Positions 34,860-46,887 of a stretch of DNA of 64,000 bases are shown in pieces. The notes beneath the pieces were generated by a model that saw nothing but the letters and a program-made list of their open reading frames with translations, ran no database searches and was not told the origin of the DNA. Positions within the stretch are counted from its first letter, which is position 1. Each line of letters starts with the position of its first letter. Position numbers and translations under genes: made by a program. The stretch comes from Hygrophila difformis (lineage: Eukaryota; Streptophyta; Magnoliopsida; Lamiales; Acanthaceae): the NCBI GenBank assembly GCA_030278955.1, contig JAOANR010000001.1:40202890-40266889 (forward strand), written 5' to 3'.

Positions 34860-35343
34860 AATAGGATCTGGGGCAGTCTCTTGCCTGCACATGATCCATG
34901 GAACTCCAGTGTCGAGTCCAACAGCCATTTTTGCTGCCCAGGCCGTGTTGGCTTTACCGGGAGCGCCAATTTCCCATTCAACTGGTCTGTATTCATTCTC
35001 GATCTGAAAAGATGTGTTGCAGGAAAACCACAAATGTACATGTATTCCTCAATTTGTTTGAATTTACAAATGAGATGAAAGGAAAGGAAAAAAAAATGAA
35101 CCTGTGACAAGATTATAGGCCCTCCCTGAGGCTCAAACAAGTTTTCTGATTTCATCGTGTCGACAATTTTCTTGACAAATCCTTGCATTGCATCCTGCAA
35201 CATAGCCCTCCCGATGGATCATTAGCACAAAGGTACACATATAACATATGAATGGATGGAGTTAACAAATTCGAACCTTGAAAGACTAATTGTCTGTCCT
35301 GAATTCAATGCCCGGTACATATTTTAGCCAACCTGGGAATCCC
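34860..35343 (-). pseudogene. Beta-galactosidase (GH35) gene fragment, 3 exons
   Basis: Exons in minus sense: 35343-35277 (GFPGWLKYVPGIEFRTDN, then a TAG stop, then SFK), 35194-35102 ([28 protein letters not shown]) and 35003-34860 ([20 protein letters not shown]..., [17 protein letters not shown]). All have GT/AG boundaries and the two long exons are exactly 93 and 144 bp. The family hydrolyses terminal beta-galactosyl residues of cell-wall polysaccharides. The ENEYGP block contains the catalytic acid Glu; here its Gly is Arg. The nonsense codon in the first exon, and the lack of the other exons of the usually long gene, make it a captured pseudogene piece. Confidence 0.85.
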
Positions 35344-36200
35344 CTGCATCAAAATGATCAAGAAAGATCATCAGTACAGATCAAAATTTTCTTGCCTCGA
35401 TGCAAAGAGTACAATGGCAGTCTGTTGGTCTTCCTTGCTAGTTATTTTGTAACCAGCACCCCACTATCTTGCATGCAGACATTTCATCGAGCACATCATG
35501 AGTTTAGACATTTAGTCATGTAAGCTTGTACTATGGAATGATGTCAGATGAAGAAAACACAACAAGTAAAACCAGCTTAAAAATATAATACAGCTTCACT
35601 GTGCACACAAGATAGTACTATCAAACAAAATGATCCAAAAAATTGAATCCCGGTGCCTGAAGCGAAGAGCATATACAGAAGACACACACACATATATATA
35701 ACATTGTTTTATTCAAGCAATCAAATATAAGCAGTCTTACCATTACAAGTCTAGCCGACCAGGGCACAAGGAAAATAAATCTCGTCTCATTAGTAAATGA
35801 TTGTTTAAATCTTTGTGTTCCATCATTAAATTAGTTTCATAAGTTTAAATATTGGCATTTTCAGTAATCTTCCCCGGACCATTTCTATAAATTGCCACAA
35901 GATGAATCTTGCATTTAATTGGGACAAGTGTGGGGTGATTGGCAACAGACCAGCCCAGCAAATTCCAGCCACCACACCAGATTGGTTTTATCTAGTACGA
36001 TGATCCAGAGTAATTCATGCCCATCCAACACAAAAAAAATCCACTAAATCCCAAACGATGGTTGTAAACCCAGGTCTTGTAATGAAAACAGATGCATCCA
36101 AGTTAATTAACCAAGTAAAAACAAAGAAATGAAGAATAGGCCAAATGAGGAGTGGCAAATTACAAAAAGAAGACAAAATTAATTTCAGAAAATCACGCAC
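35344..36200. other. Intron-like spacer, no gene seen
   Basis: AT-rich, no recognised exon. Confidence 0.45.
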
Positions 36201-36275
36201 ATTTTTCCCCCTTTGCAGGCTCCAATGTTACTGTCCTGCCTGGGAACTCTGGAGTCGCTCTGTGATTAGTGCTCC
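36201..36275 (-). pseudogene. Gamma-glutamylcyclotransferase (ChaC-like) exon fragment
   Basis: Minus-strand exon after TTTGCAG| encoding [20 protein letters not shown] and KGEK, ending at a GT-donor-like |GTGCGTG. The pattern [28 protein letters not shown] is characteristic of plant ChaC-like gamma-glutamylcyclotransferases, which split glutathione or gamma-glutamyl peptides into 5-oxoproline. Only this exon is found; the N-terminal VFGYGSLIW exon with the substrate loop and the C-terminal exons are missing. It is best read as another gene fragment carried by the Helitron. Confidence 0.7.
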
Positions 36276-36471
36276 CTGCAAATAACGAGCAAAGAAATGA
36301 GATTAAAACTCCAAAGATTTCTATAGACCTAATTCCCAAACAGCAGCATAAAGTGAAAGAAATATAATAATCAAATTTTCTTGGATTCCCCTCCTTTCCG
36401 ATGATGTCCTCAATCAAGTTATAGTACTACCAAGCAGTCAGTACTTTTTTTAAAATCAACATATTATTATG

Positions 36472-36492
36472 GAGAGAGAGAGAGAGAGAGAG
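36472..36492. repeat. (GA)n microsatellite
   Basis: About 10-11 GA units. Confidence 0.95.
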
Positions 36493-39400
36493 AACCTTGG
36501 TAAAACAATTCTCATCACCAGCCTACAAATCCATCTTCTACATCAGTGACCTACAAATCAATAAACCCAACCTATTACAATATTTCTACAAATCCCCAAT
36601 ATTCAAACCCTAACAAGCTTACGGACAAATGAGATCAGGAAATACCAAATCGAGCAAACCTCAGAAAACCCACAAATAAATCACAACTAATCCTTCAAAT
36701 TACCATCTCAACAAGGATTGACCAAGCAGAACAACAGAAACAACAAAAAAGGAAACTAAGATGGATCCAAGAATCAATTATCTTCCAACACAATCTGACG
36801 AATCCATTCGTTCAAACCGATTGGGGAAATTCCCAATCTTGAGGATTATACATCATGTGCGCTAGGCTAGCAAGGTGTGTGCTTCCAAAGACGAACTACC
36901 CGCTCCATACAGTGGAAGGGCAAAACAAAAAATCATTATTAAATAATGTTATCCTCAGGACCACAAACATCTCGAAAGGGCTAGAAAATAATGCCAAATG
37001 GGGCTCAATAGTATCAGAAAATCTATATACAATAATATACACTTGTAGCAATATACATGCAGGTAGAAAGGGGAATCAAAAGTAAAATCACGGGGTTTTC
37101 AGTTTTCACCGCGAACCGTAATTCATCAAGTGGCATATGAATCTCAAAATTAACCGCAGGAAAAACAGTGTTGTCAAAATCGTAGAACATTGGCCAAACC
37201 GCAAAAATTACCAAAATTAAAGTATCCAGACTCTCAGAGCATATTTTTCAACTTGAAACATCGGATAAATAAAAAAACAAAACGGGAGGAGTAAAATTGT
37301 GTGAAAGAAAATGTCTGCTCATTCATCCACAGATTTGAAGCTCAAATCCCAAATTTGTCAAATGGAATTCACAGTTGTATGTAAATAGTTAGCAATCAGA
37401 TTGAACAAAGAGATTCTTCACCCAGCACTGTCAAATCTAGAAACCAAAAGCCAAATATTATACCCATTGTTTTTCTAAACCAAAGATCCAACTTCAATTT
37501 CAAACGAAAGAGCAAAAATCCTACAGGCTAGGGCATAAAAATTGAACCTGGGAGACAATAATCAACACAAACCCAAAAAATGGAAAACAAAAACACTGAA
37601 TATGAGACGTGTTAACTCGTACATGAAATCGATTGCCCTGAATCCGAATCCCCGAGTACCAAAAATTCCCTTTGCTATTGATTGAAACAAAAAGAACAAA
37701 AAACCATAAATCAAAACGTGTCTCAAAGATAAATCCCTTTGCTATTGATTAGATAAATCCTTGCCTCAAAGAGCCACTGCCGGGACGACGGACAGGAACA
37801 AGGGCGAATGCGGCAAGGAGTGAATTGGGGCTTCAAGCATCGCGGTGTAGAGCGAAATAAGCGAAGCAACAAAGACCGAAGCAGAGCCGAAACGATTGGG
37901 AAATGGCGAATGCGTAGTCGGTAAGAAAGAAGATAGAGACAATCGAACGATCAAAAATAAAATTACAGATCAAACGGTCAGAAAAGAACCTCGCGATCCA
38001 ACGGCCACAAATAAAATTAAAATAACATCCGATGGTGAGGATTGAAATTGGAGTTGAAATGAAAGCCCAGGCCACGTACACTTACCACCTGATGAAGATG
38101 CTGCAAGATAAAGAAACATGCATCTATAAAATACTCATGTTAAGCAGATGACAATTGATTAGATAATTCAATCAATAGAAAATGTAACTAAAGGGGCAAC
38201 AAGAAAACAAATAGGTGCGTCCCAGGCGGCGAAGTAAAGGCGAGAATCAACGCCGGCGAGCGAGCAGGGCAGACAGTCGCTTTGCAATCGAAACAACGTG
38301 AGTGCAGCGGCGTTCGTGGAGGCAGGCAGGGAGCGACGACGCTGCTTATCTGCGAAGGGATAAGAAACCCACATCGAGTTAAATTATGGTGGTCGTATAT
38401 ATCCTTGAAAACATAGTATAAAGTGGAAAAGCACTTTACCGGCGGCAAAAATAACAACAAACGTAACACAAAATAAACGGGCAAGGGAAGAAGAGCGAAT
38501 CACAGCAGCCCGTAATCCGAAGAAGGAGGCATAATTCGAAGAAGAAACCCCAACCAACAAACACAACACCCAATCACCGTAAACCCAAATTCCTTACGTA
38601 ACACAACACCCAATCACCCAATCACCCAAACCCCCAAAACAATAACCCTAAAGCTAAAATTACAGTAAATCATTACCTTAAAAAGCCACGGCCGACATCC
38701 TGACTAAGGTCCATGACTAAGGCCTATTCTTTTTCCTGGAGGTAGCCAACATCCTATTCTATGTTTTGGCATGCAATTTGTTGGCAATGTCATTCTAAAA
38801 TTGGGATCTGGGTGATACTTTAGCCAACAATCGATTGAAATTGAAAAGGCACGGACCTGCTAACAACAAACAAGCCCCCAGCAAGTAGGCACACCGCGAG
38901 GCCCTCAATCGGAATGGTCAGGACCGAAAATGTAGAAAGTATACACTATTGCAAACGAAATAATAAAGTAACTACGACAAATTCATACCCACCTGTCCTG
39001 CGACACAAGTTCAGACGCGAGGGGAAGATAGGACACGGGCCAGAGGAGCCGACGGCAACGCGGAACAATCTCTAAAAGGGGAATGTCGGAAAGCCAACCA
39101 ACTACACCTCCTGTGAACGATTCGAGACTCCAACCAGTGGTACAGTATGCAGAGGCGGGTATGAAGACCGACTGAAAGAAAAGGGTTAGGGCGCACTCTG
39201 AAAGGGGAAATAGAATCCCAGGGAGAGGGGGGCAACGACGGTAGCGCTGGGCGTAGCTATCGCAGAGCGACGACGGCACGGGGAAAATCTCAGACCAAAG
39301 AATGATTATCGGACGGGTAGGGTTGGCGAGAGCTTTGCTCGAGACGGAGGAGAGATTTTAGAGAGCGAGAATCGTCGGAGGAAGGAGATGGCTATCTGGA

Positions 39401-39539
39401 TTAGACCGAATAACATTTGGATCCAATGGCCACGATTCCATCTCAGCTCCACTTTGTGATCCGACGCTCCAAAATCAATTTACAAATGAACGGCTACGAT
39501 TCAAATTCAATTACGACGGACGGTTGAGATTACAAATTG
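36493..39539. other. Helitron 5' region, no gene recognised
   Basis: Mixed AT-rich sequence with higher GC at about 37790-38380 and 38980-39400. A minus-strand stretch at about 37214-37110 (FAVWPMFYDFDNTVFPAVNF) could be an exon but is unrecognised. Several 'gatccaacggccac / gaacggctacgatt' words occur at 37980-38040 and 39420-39530, as in plant promoter or Helitron leader sequence. ACACAACACCCAATCACC is repeated at about 38560 and 38600. Confidence 0.4.
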
Positions 39540-39573
39540 GCTATTTTCCAAATCCTCTTATAATATATAGAGA
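39540..39573 (-). other. Helitron 5' terminus
   Basis: Minus strand TCTCTATATATTATAAGAGG from 39573, preceded by A (39574). TC start and TCTCTATA...AGAG form are typical of plant Helitrons. Confidence 0.65.
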
Positions 39574-40087
39574 TATAAAAGTAATAATTATACATAGTGT
39601 TATATTGGAGGCCCATTTGACTGTCCAACCCAATTATTTTTCCTAGTCCATGATGCATAGCCCATTATACAAATACTCCATTCAGAATTCTCCATTGAAA
39701 CCTAACCTTCCTTTCTAATTGTCTTTAGCGGCGCCCCATTGAACAAAATCCTTCCTTCCCTTTTTTCTTGCGTCTTCAACACCATTGCTAGAACTAACTT
39801 CTTCTACCCGTGTTTGTGCGAGTGACTAAGGGCTAAGTGGGGTGAGGTTTGTGAGCACTCCTCTGTTTTAAAGCCTCGGTGGCTAGGTCACCGGAAAGTG
39901 GCTTTCCGGTGAAGGGTTTGAGCCTCGGTGGTGGGCTATGATGGAAGTGGAGGCGCTCAGCAAGGTGCGACAGTGGCTGTGAAGCGCGGTGGTTGGTAGT
40001 GGCTTTTTGGACGTTGGGAAGATCTGTTGGCCGCGGGTTCGCTTTCTTGGGATCGGATTTCCTTGACCTTGGTTGAGTTGTGGGATA
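39574..40087. other. Intergenic sequence with an 11-bp hairpin
   Basis: No gene established. 39888-39912 is a perfect stem TCACCGGAAAG-tgg-CTTTCCGGTGA, flanked on both sides by GCCTCGGTGG (about 39873 and 39923). Confidence 0.6.
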
Positions 40088-40301
40088 TCTTAAATTCGAG
40101 CTCTATTCGAGCCTCGAGCCGAGCTCGAATTCCATTTTCTTATATCGAGCTCGAGCCGAGCTGAATTTATTGAAGCTCGTCGAGCTTCGAGCTCGAGCCG
40201 AGCCTAATTTATACTTAACCGAGCCGAGCTTAATTTATACTTAACCGAGCCGAGCCAAGCCAAGCTACACCAAGCTCGAGCTCGGCTCGATTACACCCCT
40301 A
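40088..40301. repeat. GAGCTCG-rich element end
   Basis: Dense in CTCGAGCCGAGCTCG words, ending ATTACACCCCTA at 40301, which resembles a hAT-type terminal repeat in reverse. No matching left end is present, so it is a fragment. Confidence 0.45.
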
Positions 40302-42334
40302 GGTGAGGGGCAACATGTGCCATAACAAAAAATTAAATACCCATACCCAACTCATGGCTTAATATTGAAAGGGAAATGCGTCGGTTTACTTAATGGCCAA
40401 TTGATGGGCATCAACTAGTAAATTTTCCTCTTTAATGCCATAGGTTTAAAAATGAGTCAATCGATTCATAAAAGTTGGTACTACTCTTTAATGACAATCG
40501 ATGAGAAATTAAAAATACCAAAACACTACAAAACAAGAAATTCATTGGTGGCCAGGAAGTGTATAGGGATAAAAAAGGGGGGGGGGGGGGGGGGGGGGGG
40601 GTCCAATGAGACCTTGCAATAATTTTTTATTTTATTTTTATTTTTATTTTTTTGAAAAAAGAGCAATGCCAATCAATGGCATACTTACAAAATTCATAGA
40701 TTATGCCCACCTAAAGATAACCAAAAATGGATTAATAATATTTTTGGCAGAATATAGCCTGCCCATTGTTTGGGTTTTGGGAGAGTAGCGAACAGAGAAA
40801 TAGCCATCCATTGGCAATGAATCATCAACACATACAACAACAGCAGAAAAAAAGAAAAAAGAAAAAAAAAAAGTGTGGAGTTGCTCATACCTGGAACATC
40901 AGCAACACTCAAGGACTATGGCTCTGGTAACGGACTCGGACAGCAATGGAGAGCATGCAAAAGGGCTTCCACGATGAAGACAAAAATGCTCCATTATAGA
41001 TGTAAGAATAAAAATACAAGGCCTGCATCACCGACGAGCAATCAAAATGTATTAAAAGGCCTTCCCCTAAAATGCAATCCAAGATAATATTGAGGGAACT
41101 AATTAAATTATCCATTTGTTAAACAAGCAGGATGACCCGTCATTGGTTAATTCCATTGGGTTTTGAATCAGTTCTATTCTGTGAAGCTAAACTATTAAAA
41201 TCATGTGGCTTTGAATTGAGTTATCATCTCAATAAGGAATTACAGAAGGGAAAAAGGGATTTGTTAAACCTGGAGTAGCAGCGGCAGAAAATCATTTCTT
41301 TGCAAGGGGCGGCTTCGGCGTTTGTAGCTTAGACAAGTGATTTGAAAAGTTGGGGAGAAACCATTCGTTATAATTTCATCATGAATGTAGACAAATACGA
41401 AGCAAATCATCCCCTAAATTTAATTCTTGTCCGTCTTACAACCTAATCTACCCTTCAAAGATCAAGTGAAGTGCAGAAAAAGCAATGTATTGAGAAAACA
41501 ATACCCTACAATTGTTGAGAGATGGACAGAAACGTCACCTGCGTAGTTTGGGGAGGGGACGCTAGACAAGAAGAAGTTCCTCCCTGCGGTCGAGTTATGA
41601 CGCACGGATAGAAAAATCATCGCCGATCGAGGGTAACTCGCCGGAGTGGAACCTATTAATGCGAGAGAAATTAAAGACGGTGGAAGAGGGCATGAATTTT
41701 GTTTCTTCTTTTCGTCGGATGCTGGGCCTAGGGTTTTTAAAAGAACCGCAAAGAGAGTGATGCGATCGACGGGTTAAAAGAGTAGAACGAGTGACCTTGC
41801 TCGTCGAAGGGTACGGAGTCAAATAGGAGTCTGTGCCCGACTGCCCATCAATGGGTAAAACAGAAAGTGATAACGAAAGGAGCTGCCAGTCGATGAGTGA
41901 TAAAAATAAAAGGGGGACCTTGCCCGTTGATGGGTGGAAGGTATTGATTGCCAAGAGTGATCGTCCGTCCATGCGTGTCTCTGTTGTCGATGAACATTTA
42001 GAAAAGTTACCATAAGAGAACCGCAAGAAACGGGAGGTTCTAGTCGGTCGATCGGCAAAAGGAGCAAGGGATGATTCCTCAAAGAATGCCGATCGATACG
42101 TTCTTGAAAGAGTAGACAACAGCAGCAACAGCCAAAGGGGTAAAGAATAATGGATTAGCCAAAGAGTATTTCTTAAAAGGGTTGGTACAATTATCAAAAA
42201 AAGGAAAGGGTTGGTACGGTTGCCCGTCGATGGAGGGTTAATAGGATTGCTTGTCGACGGATCCCTTATCAAATTAAAGGGACAAATCTATTGAACGGCC
42301 TATGGACGGAAATCAATTTAAGAAAGGGCACTAG
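40302..42334. other. Intergenic region with G25 run and TCGATGGG words
   Basis: No gene recognised. 40577-40601 is 25 consecutive G. Variants of CCCRTCGATGGG or CCAATCAATGGC recur many times on both strands between 40390 and 43090. A 225-codon minus ORF at 41595-42272 is low in information and not credible. Confidence 0.5.
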
Positions 42335-42864
42335 TAAGGATGAAAACGGTACGGATACGGTCGGATAGTGTCGGATACGGATATTATCTATATTTTTTCC
42401 CCGAAATCGGAATCGAATACGGATGGGCCGGATACGAATACGGTTTCGGATATTTCGGATTACGGATACATGACGGATACAGATTCAATCGGATACAGAT
42501 TATCGGTTAATTTTTTATAATCTTTTCTGAAAATTTGTTAATTTTTACAAAAATTATAGGATAATTTGATTTTTTTATACTTATTGATAATTTTTAATAA
42601 ATAAATAATAATATATTAATATATTCGGATATCCATATTTAAAATTCTGATAATATCCTATCAATTTTCGGATACGGTCGGATATTTTCGGATACGGTCA
42701 AATGTTTCGGATACGAATACGAATTCGGATATTAAAATACGGATTCGGATTCTAATAATACGAATGCGGTATTCAGCCGGATAGTCGGATACGGATTCGG
42801 ATTCGAATATAATCGGATACGGCATCGGATCGGTCGGATATTTACCGTACCGCTTTCACCCCTA
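42335..42864. mobile_element. Non-autonomous hAT-type MITE
   Basis: 530 bp. Terminal inverted repeats match at 17 of 20 positions: TAAGGATGAAAACGGTACGG at the left and, in reverse complement, TAGGGGTGAAAGCGGTACGG at the right. Flanking 8-bp target duplications are GGCACTAG (42327-42334) and GGCATTAG (42865-42872), one mismatch. The interior is built of CGGATACGG-like words and has no transposase. Confidence 0.85.
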
Positions 42865-43225
42865 GGCATTAGTGATCGACAAAGCCCAGCAACGAATCAA
42901 ATTTATGAACCAATCGATGGGCTCCTCAATAATATTTATTTTATTATTTTTTTAAAAAAAGCAACAATAGTTTGAAGACGACCCACTGATAAGAGGAGGA
43001 AATGGCCTATCGATTGTGTACAAATCGATGGAAAAAGAAAAGAAAGATTTTTTTTTTATTACCTCTTGGCCCATTCATGGCATAACATAGAATCCCAACT
43101 GATGGCTTCACATACGAAGAAAAATTTTGAGAAAACTAGAGTCTGGTATCCACTACTAAAACATTATAAGAGTCAAAGCCCCTCTATATCAAACATTATG
43201 TTTTAGGCCCCATGTATTAAAAAAG
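42865..43225. other. AT-rich spacer
   Basis: No gene or element seen. Confidence 0.5.
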
Positions 43226-43945
43226 TTAAGTAAAATACATACCCATAACTTAGTAAACCACATACCAAGCACTTGGTAAAGCACATACCAATACAGTGGT
43301 AAAATACATACCAATAACATGGTCAACACCATAAGGTATTTGTGGTAAAACACATACCAAGAACTTGGAAAATACTATATGGTATATGTGGAATAACCTG
43401 GTAAACATCATAAGGTATTTGTGGTAAACAACATACAAAAAACTTGGAAAATACCATATGATATGTGTGGTAAACCATACTGGTATAGTGTGCTAAACCA
43501 CGTACCAATAACTTGATAAATACTACTCCCTCCGTCCCACTAATTCCGTCTCACTTTCCTTTTTGGTCCGTCCCACCTCAATTGTTTCATTCCTTTTTAG
43601 GAAATAATTAAATACAAACTCACTTCCATCATATCACATCAATAAATAAATATATTTAAATTTCATACACACAACTATCACATCACATATGAATAAATCA
43701 ATTAAAAATTCAAACACATTCTAATCACATCACATAAATTCCTAATTTACCCTCACTTTAAACACTAATCTACCCTACATTAAATACTATCACCACATAA
43801 AAAACCGTGCCCAAAAAAATGAGACACTATTAGTGGGACAGAGGGAGTATATGATAGCTGTCGTAAAGCACATACCAATACAGTGGTAAAGCACATACGA
43901 AGAACTTGGTAAATAGCATATGATATCTGCGGTAAATAATATAAT
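43226..43945. repeat. ACATACCAA/TTGGTAA minisatellite, split by a MITE
   Basis: Degenerate repeats such as GTAAAACACATACCAA-AACTTGG and CATAAGGTATTTGTGGTAAA occupy 43226-43520 and resume at 43850-43945 after the Stowaway insertion. Confidence 0.8.
43526..43847. mobile_element. Stowaway MITE, complete
   Basis: 322 bp with CTCCCTCCGTCCCACTAAT at the left and its inverse, with a few changes, at the right (24 of 28 positions). TA target duplication at 43524-43525 and 43848-43849. No coding capacity. Confidence 0.92.
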
Positions 43946-45244
43946 GCATAAATTGTGACATTTTCTTATGTTTAAAGCTAATAGTTTAATAGGTGGAAAT
44001 TGTGGAATTGTTTACTAAAAATAATGATTTTGAATAAAAATATTAAATTGTGATCTCATTCTATGATTTAATGCAATTTAATATATTTTGTGTTGAGATT
44101 GCATATTTTTAGGTGTTTTTAGCAAGCGAAAGGCCAGAGGTACCAAGAAGAAGTCAATTGGAGCTCCAAACCTCAGAAAATGGAAGAAAAGTGGTGAGTG
44201 CGGTGCCAAGGCCGAATGCGCGGACAGCGCGCGATCTGGTGAAGTGGCGTGCTCTTGGCGCGGTTTTGACGAAAAATGCACGGCAAGCGCGTGGGTCAGT
44301 AGGCGCATTTTCGGGTTTCGCATTTTAGGCCGTAAATAGCTCGTTTCTAGGCTGATTTGGGAGTTCCACCTATCAAAACGCTCAAAATTTTGTTTCCCAT
44401 CTCCATATTTTATTCTCCATATATCTTTCATTCATCATCCATATAAAAAGCACGCCCTAGGGCTGGATGCCCAAATCTTGCTGAATCTTGGGATATTGCG
44501 CAAATCTTCTGGTTGATTCATATCTTCTGCAAAGTGGTCAAACACGACTTAAAGCCAATTGAGGGTTTCCGGATCATTCGGTTCCACATTCATTATTCTA
44601 CCATCTTTCTTCTATAATCCAAGCAAGAGAGAAGAGGAGAAGAAGGCAATCCATTGCAGATCTGACAAGATTCCTACACTGGCGTTCCTTCACCAGACCA
44701 TGTTTTCTTTTACTATTACTTTCTATCTTTGTGTGAACATGTCAGGCTAAACCCATCGTTTGAGAAAACCTAGATTGGGATATTGTTGACGTTGCTTTTG
44801 GCATATGAATTTTGTTAATTTATTGTTAATATGTGCAATTCTTATGTATGATTGGTGAGACCGACAGGAGATCTAAACTAGGCTTTATATTGTTTAGGTG
44901 ATTGAAAAATACTTAAACAAAGATAGTTGACTGATTAATTCTAATAATTGGTAGCTTGAGAAAGTATCAAATTTATTAAAATCAAATTTAGGATAATCAC
45001 TAGCCGTAAGAATTGCATGTCATTAAAACCAAGAGGTTTCTAAATTATGTTTGGGAAGACTAAATTATACTCAATAATTAAATGTTTGGGAAGACTAAAT
45101 TATTGACAAAAATGATTGATGTAGGAATTTGGAAATTACAGCAACACGCTTCCTTTCTTGTGAATGTTTATTAATCTTGAAATGTCGAAATTGTCATAAT
45201 TTTTGTCCTTGTTATATTTGTAACATATTTGGAATTGTTATATT

Positions 45245-46094
45245 TGACAGGTCCCAGTTTAAAAGGATAAGCACATATATGAATACGTTGTTGACGCGTT
45301 ATCCAGACAACCAACCAACAATCAAAGATATATCACAAGGCAGAAAACAAATGCAGAAAACAGAGAAAAACATAGCATTTGTTGACCCGGTTCGATCAAA
45401 CGGATCTACATCCGGAGGATCCCAATCCAGGCATTTCATTAACTCCAAAAGGCTCTCAGATACCCTCTGTTTACAACCCCAAACACCTTACCACACTAGG
45501 ACTCAGTAACACCCAAGAACTCACCCTTCTTGACTGAACAGACTGTTGGACACCACTGTTCCAACATCCGCTGGACAACCCAATCCTAATGCTCAGTGCA
45601 GAGAGCTGTCTATCCTTGGAGCAGCTACTAAAACATTACGTTCAATAAACCAAACACCATATTCAGCTCACATTCATTTTCCCTCAAGATTAATCTACTC
45701 AAAAACAGAAAATGAATGATAAAATACTCAAAACAATCCTATCAAAATGATGGAAAGATTACACAACTCAGAAACCCATTTTGATGGATGAACAATAACA
45801 GCTTTCTTCAATCTCAGGATGTGATTTCCATGGCAGCTTCCCAACACTCTCCTAAGGTTTTTCTCTCAAAATTCTCTATTTTGTTGTCTTAGCCTCCAAG
45901 AAATGAGGGATAACCCTATTTATACGAATATGCTCGAATCCTAGGCCCATTGGGCTGATTTTGGGCTGGGGCTAGGTCATTACAGCTCACTTGTATTCTT
46001 TGTCTTTTCCGCTGCACTCAGTTGGTTGTTCTTCGGTTGTTCGCACATCCTTCAAACAACGATTATCTTCACAACATAACTCAAATACCTAACA
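45245..46094 (-). repeat. Element D 3' LTR
   Basis: 850 bp, TG..CA. In minus sense it starts TGTTAGGTATT and ends GGGACCTGTCA. The purine tract CAAAGGGAGAGAT precedes it. Confidence 0.92.
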
Positions 46095-46887
46095 ATCTCT
46101 CCCTTTGTGGAGATGATCGGCCGAAACAATCAGAAGATGTAAGAACATTGATTATCAACAAAAGTTGTTCATTTAGTATCCCAACGATCCAAATTCTCCC
46201 CCTTTTTGGGTGAGCAGCTTCACAAATCAAATCAGCATAAAAAGTACAAAAAATAGGCCAGTTCAGCAATCATCATAATAAAGTTTATACCAGTCAGCAA
46301 TCCATTTGTTGTTTCAGGAACACTGCAATATCACCTGCTCCCTTTTCTTCCCCTTTTTGAACTAATTCCTCATTCACGCATTGTTTCTACAACCCTGTCA
46401 CAACCTCAGTATGACAATGTGCATAGATAAGAAATCGCCATTTGACTCCCCTCAATCAACTCCCCCTTAATCAATAATCATTCAGGTGAAATATGAATTC
46501 AATATAGACCACGAACCAAGTTGGATTGGGCAAAACAAATAATCATGAAAAACCATGCCCTCATATCCAACTTCTAACCCTTTTTGGTACAATCAAATAC
46601 CATTGGTTGTTCCTCCAAGGTCAAGATCACTTGATGTGTCTTTCTGGAGTGATAAATCTGCAGATTGCACTTTCTTAGGAATCCACATAGTTCGAAACTT
46701 GATGTGCTTCCGTAGTTCCTTGGATGACCAAACAACGGGCTTACCACGCACGATATCTTTCACCAGCCTATTGCAGATATTCGCAGTGTGCCCAGAAATT
46801 TTGCAATCTGCACAACTCTGTTGTTTCTTGGTTGTACCAACATCCGTATCAAGATGTCATCAGTAATATTCTTGGCTGACCTTTGAC

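Larger units (their letters stand above)
7632..39573 (-). mobile_element. Candidate Helitron carrying captured gene fragments
   Basis: On the minus strand the segment starts A|TCTCTATATATTATAAGAG at 39573, the form typical of plant Helitron 5' ends. It ends with a 7-bp stem-loop (7661-7644), an 8-nt spacer and CTAG at 7632, followed by T, as Helitron 3' ends do. Between the ends lie exon fragments of a gamma-glutamylcyclotransferase, a beta-galactosidase, cytochrome c1, a sugar transporter and unidentified genes, all on the minus strand and many with intact splice sites. That pattern is characteristic of gene-capturing Helitrons. Elements B and C, each with its own TSD, entered later; without them the unit is about 13.2 kb. 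No Rep/helicase gene is seen, so it would be non-autonomous. That the two ends belong together is inferred. Confidence 0.6.

Noticed and set aside
40088..40301. Complete hAT-type element in the GAGCTCG-rich block
   Set aside because: Only the right end (ACCCCTA) resembles a terminal repeat; no left end or target duplication is convincing.
41595..42272. Minus-strand ORF of 225 codons
   Set aside because: No ordered domain; Ser/Leu/Pro-rich translation of the TCGATGGG-rich region, absent any splice or promoter support.
44078..44431. ORFs on both strands in the Tat-like LTR
   Set aside because: They overlap a GC-rich LTR leader on opposite strands and match no Gag or Pol.
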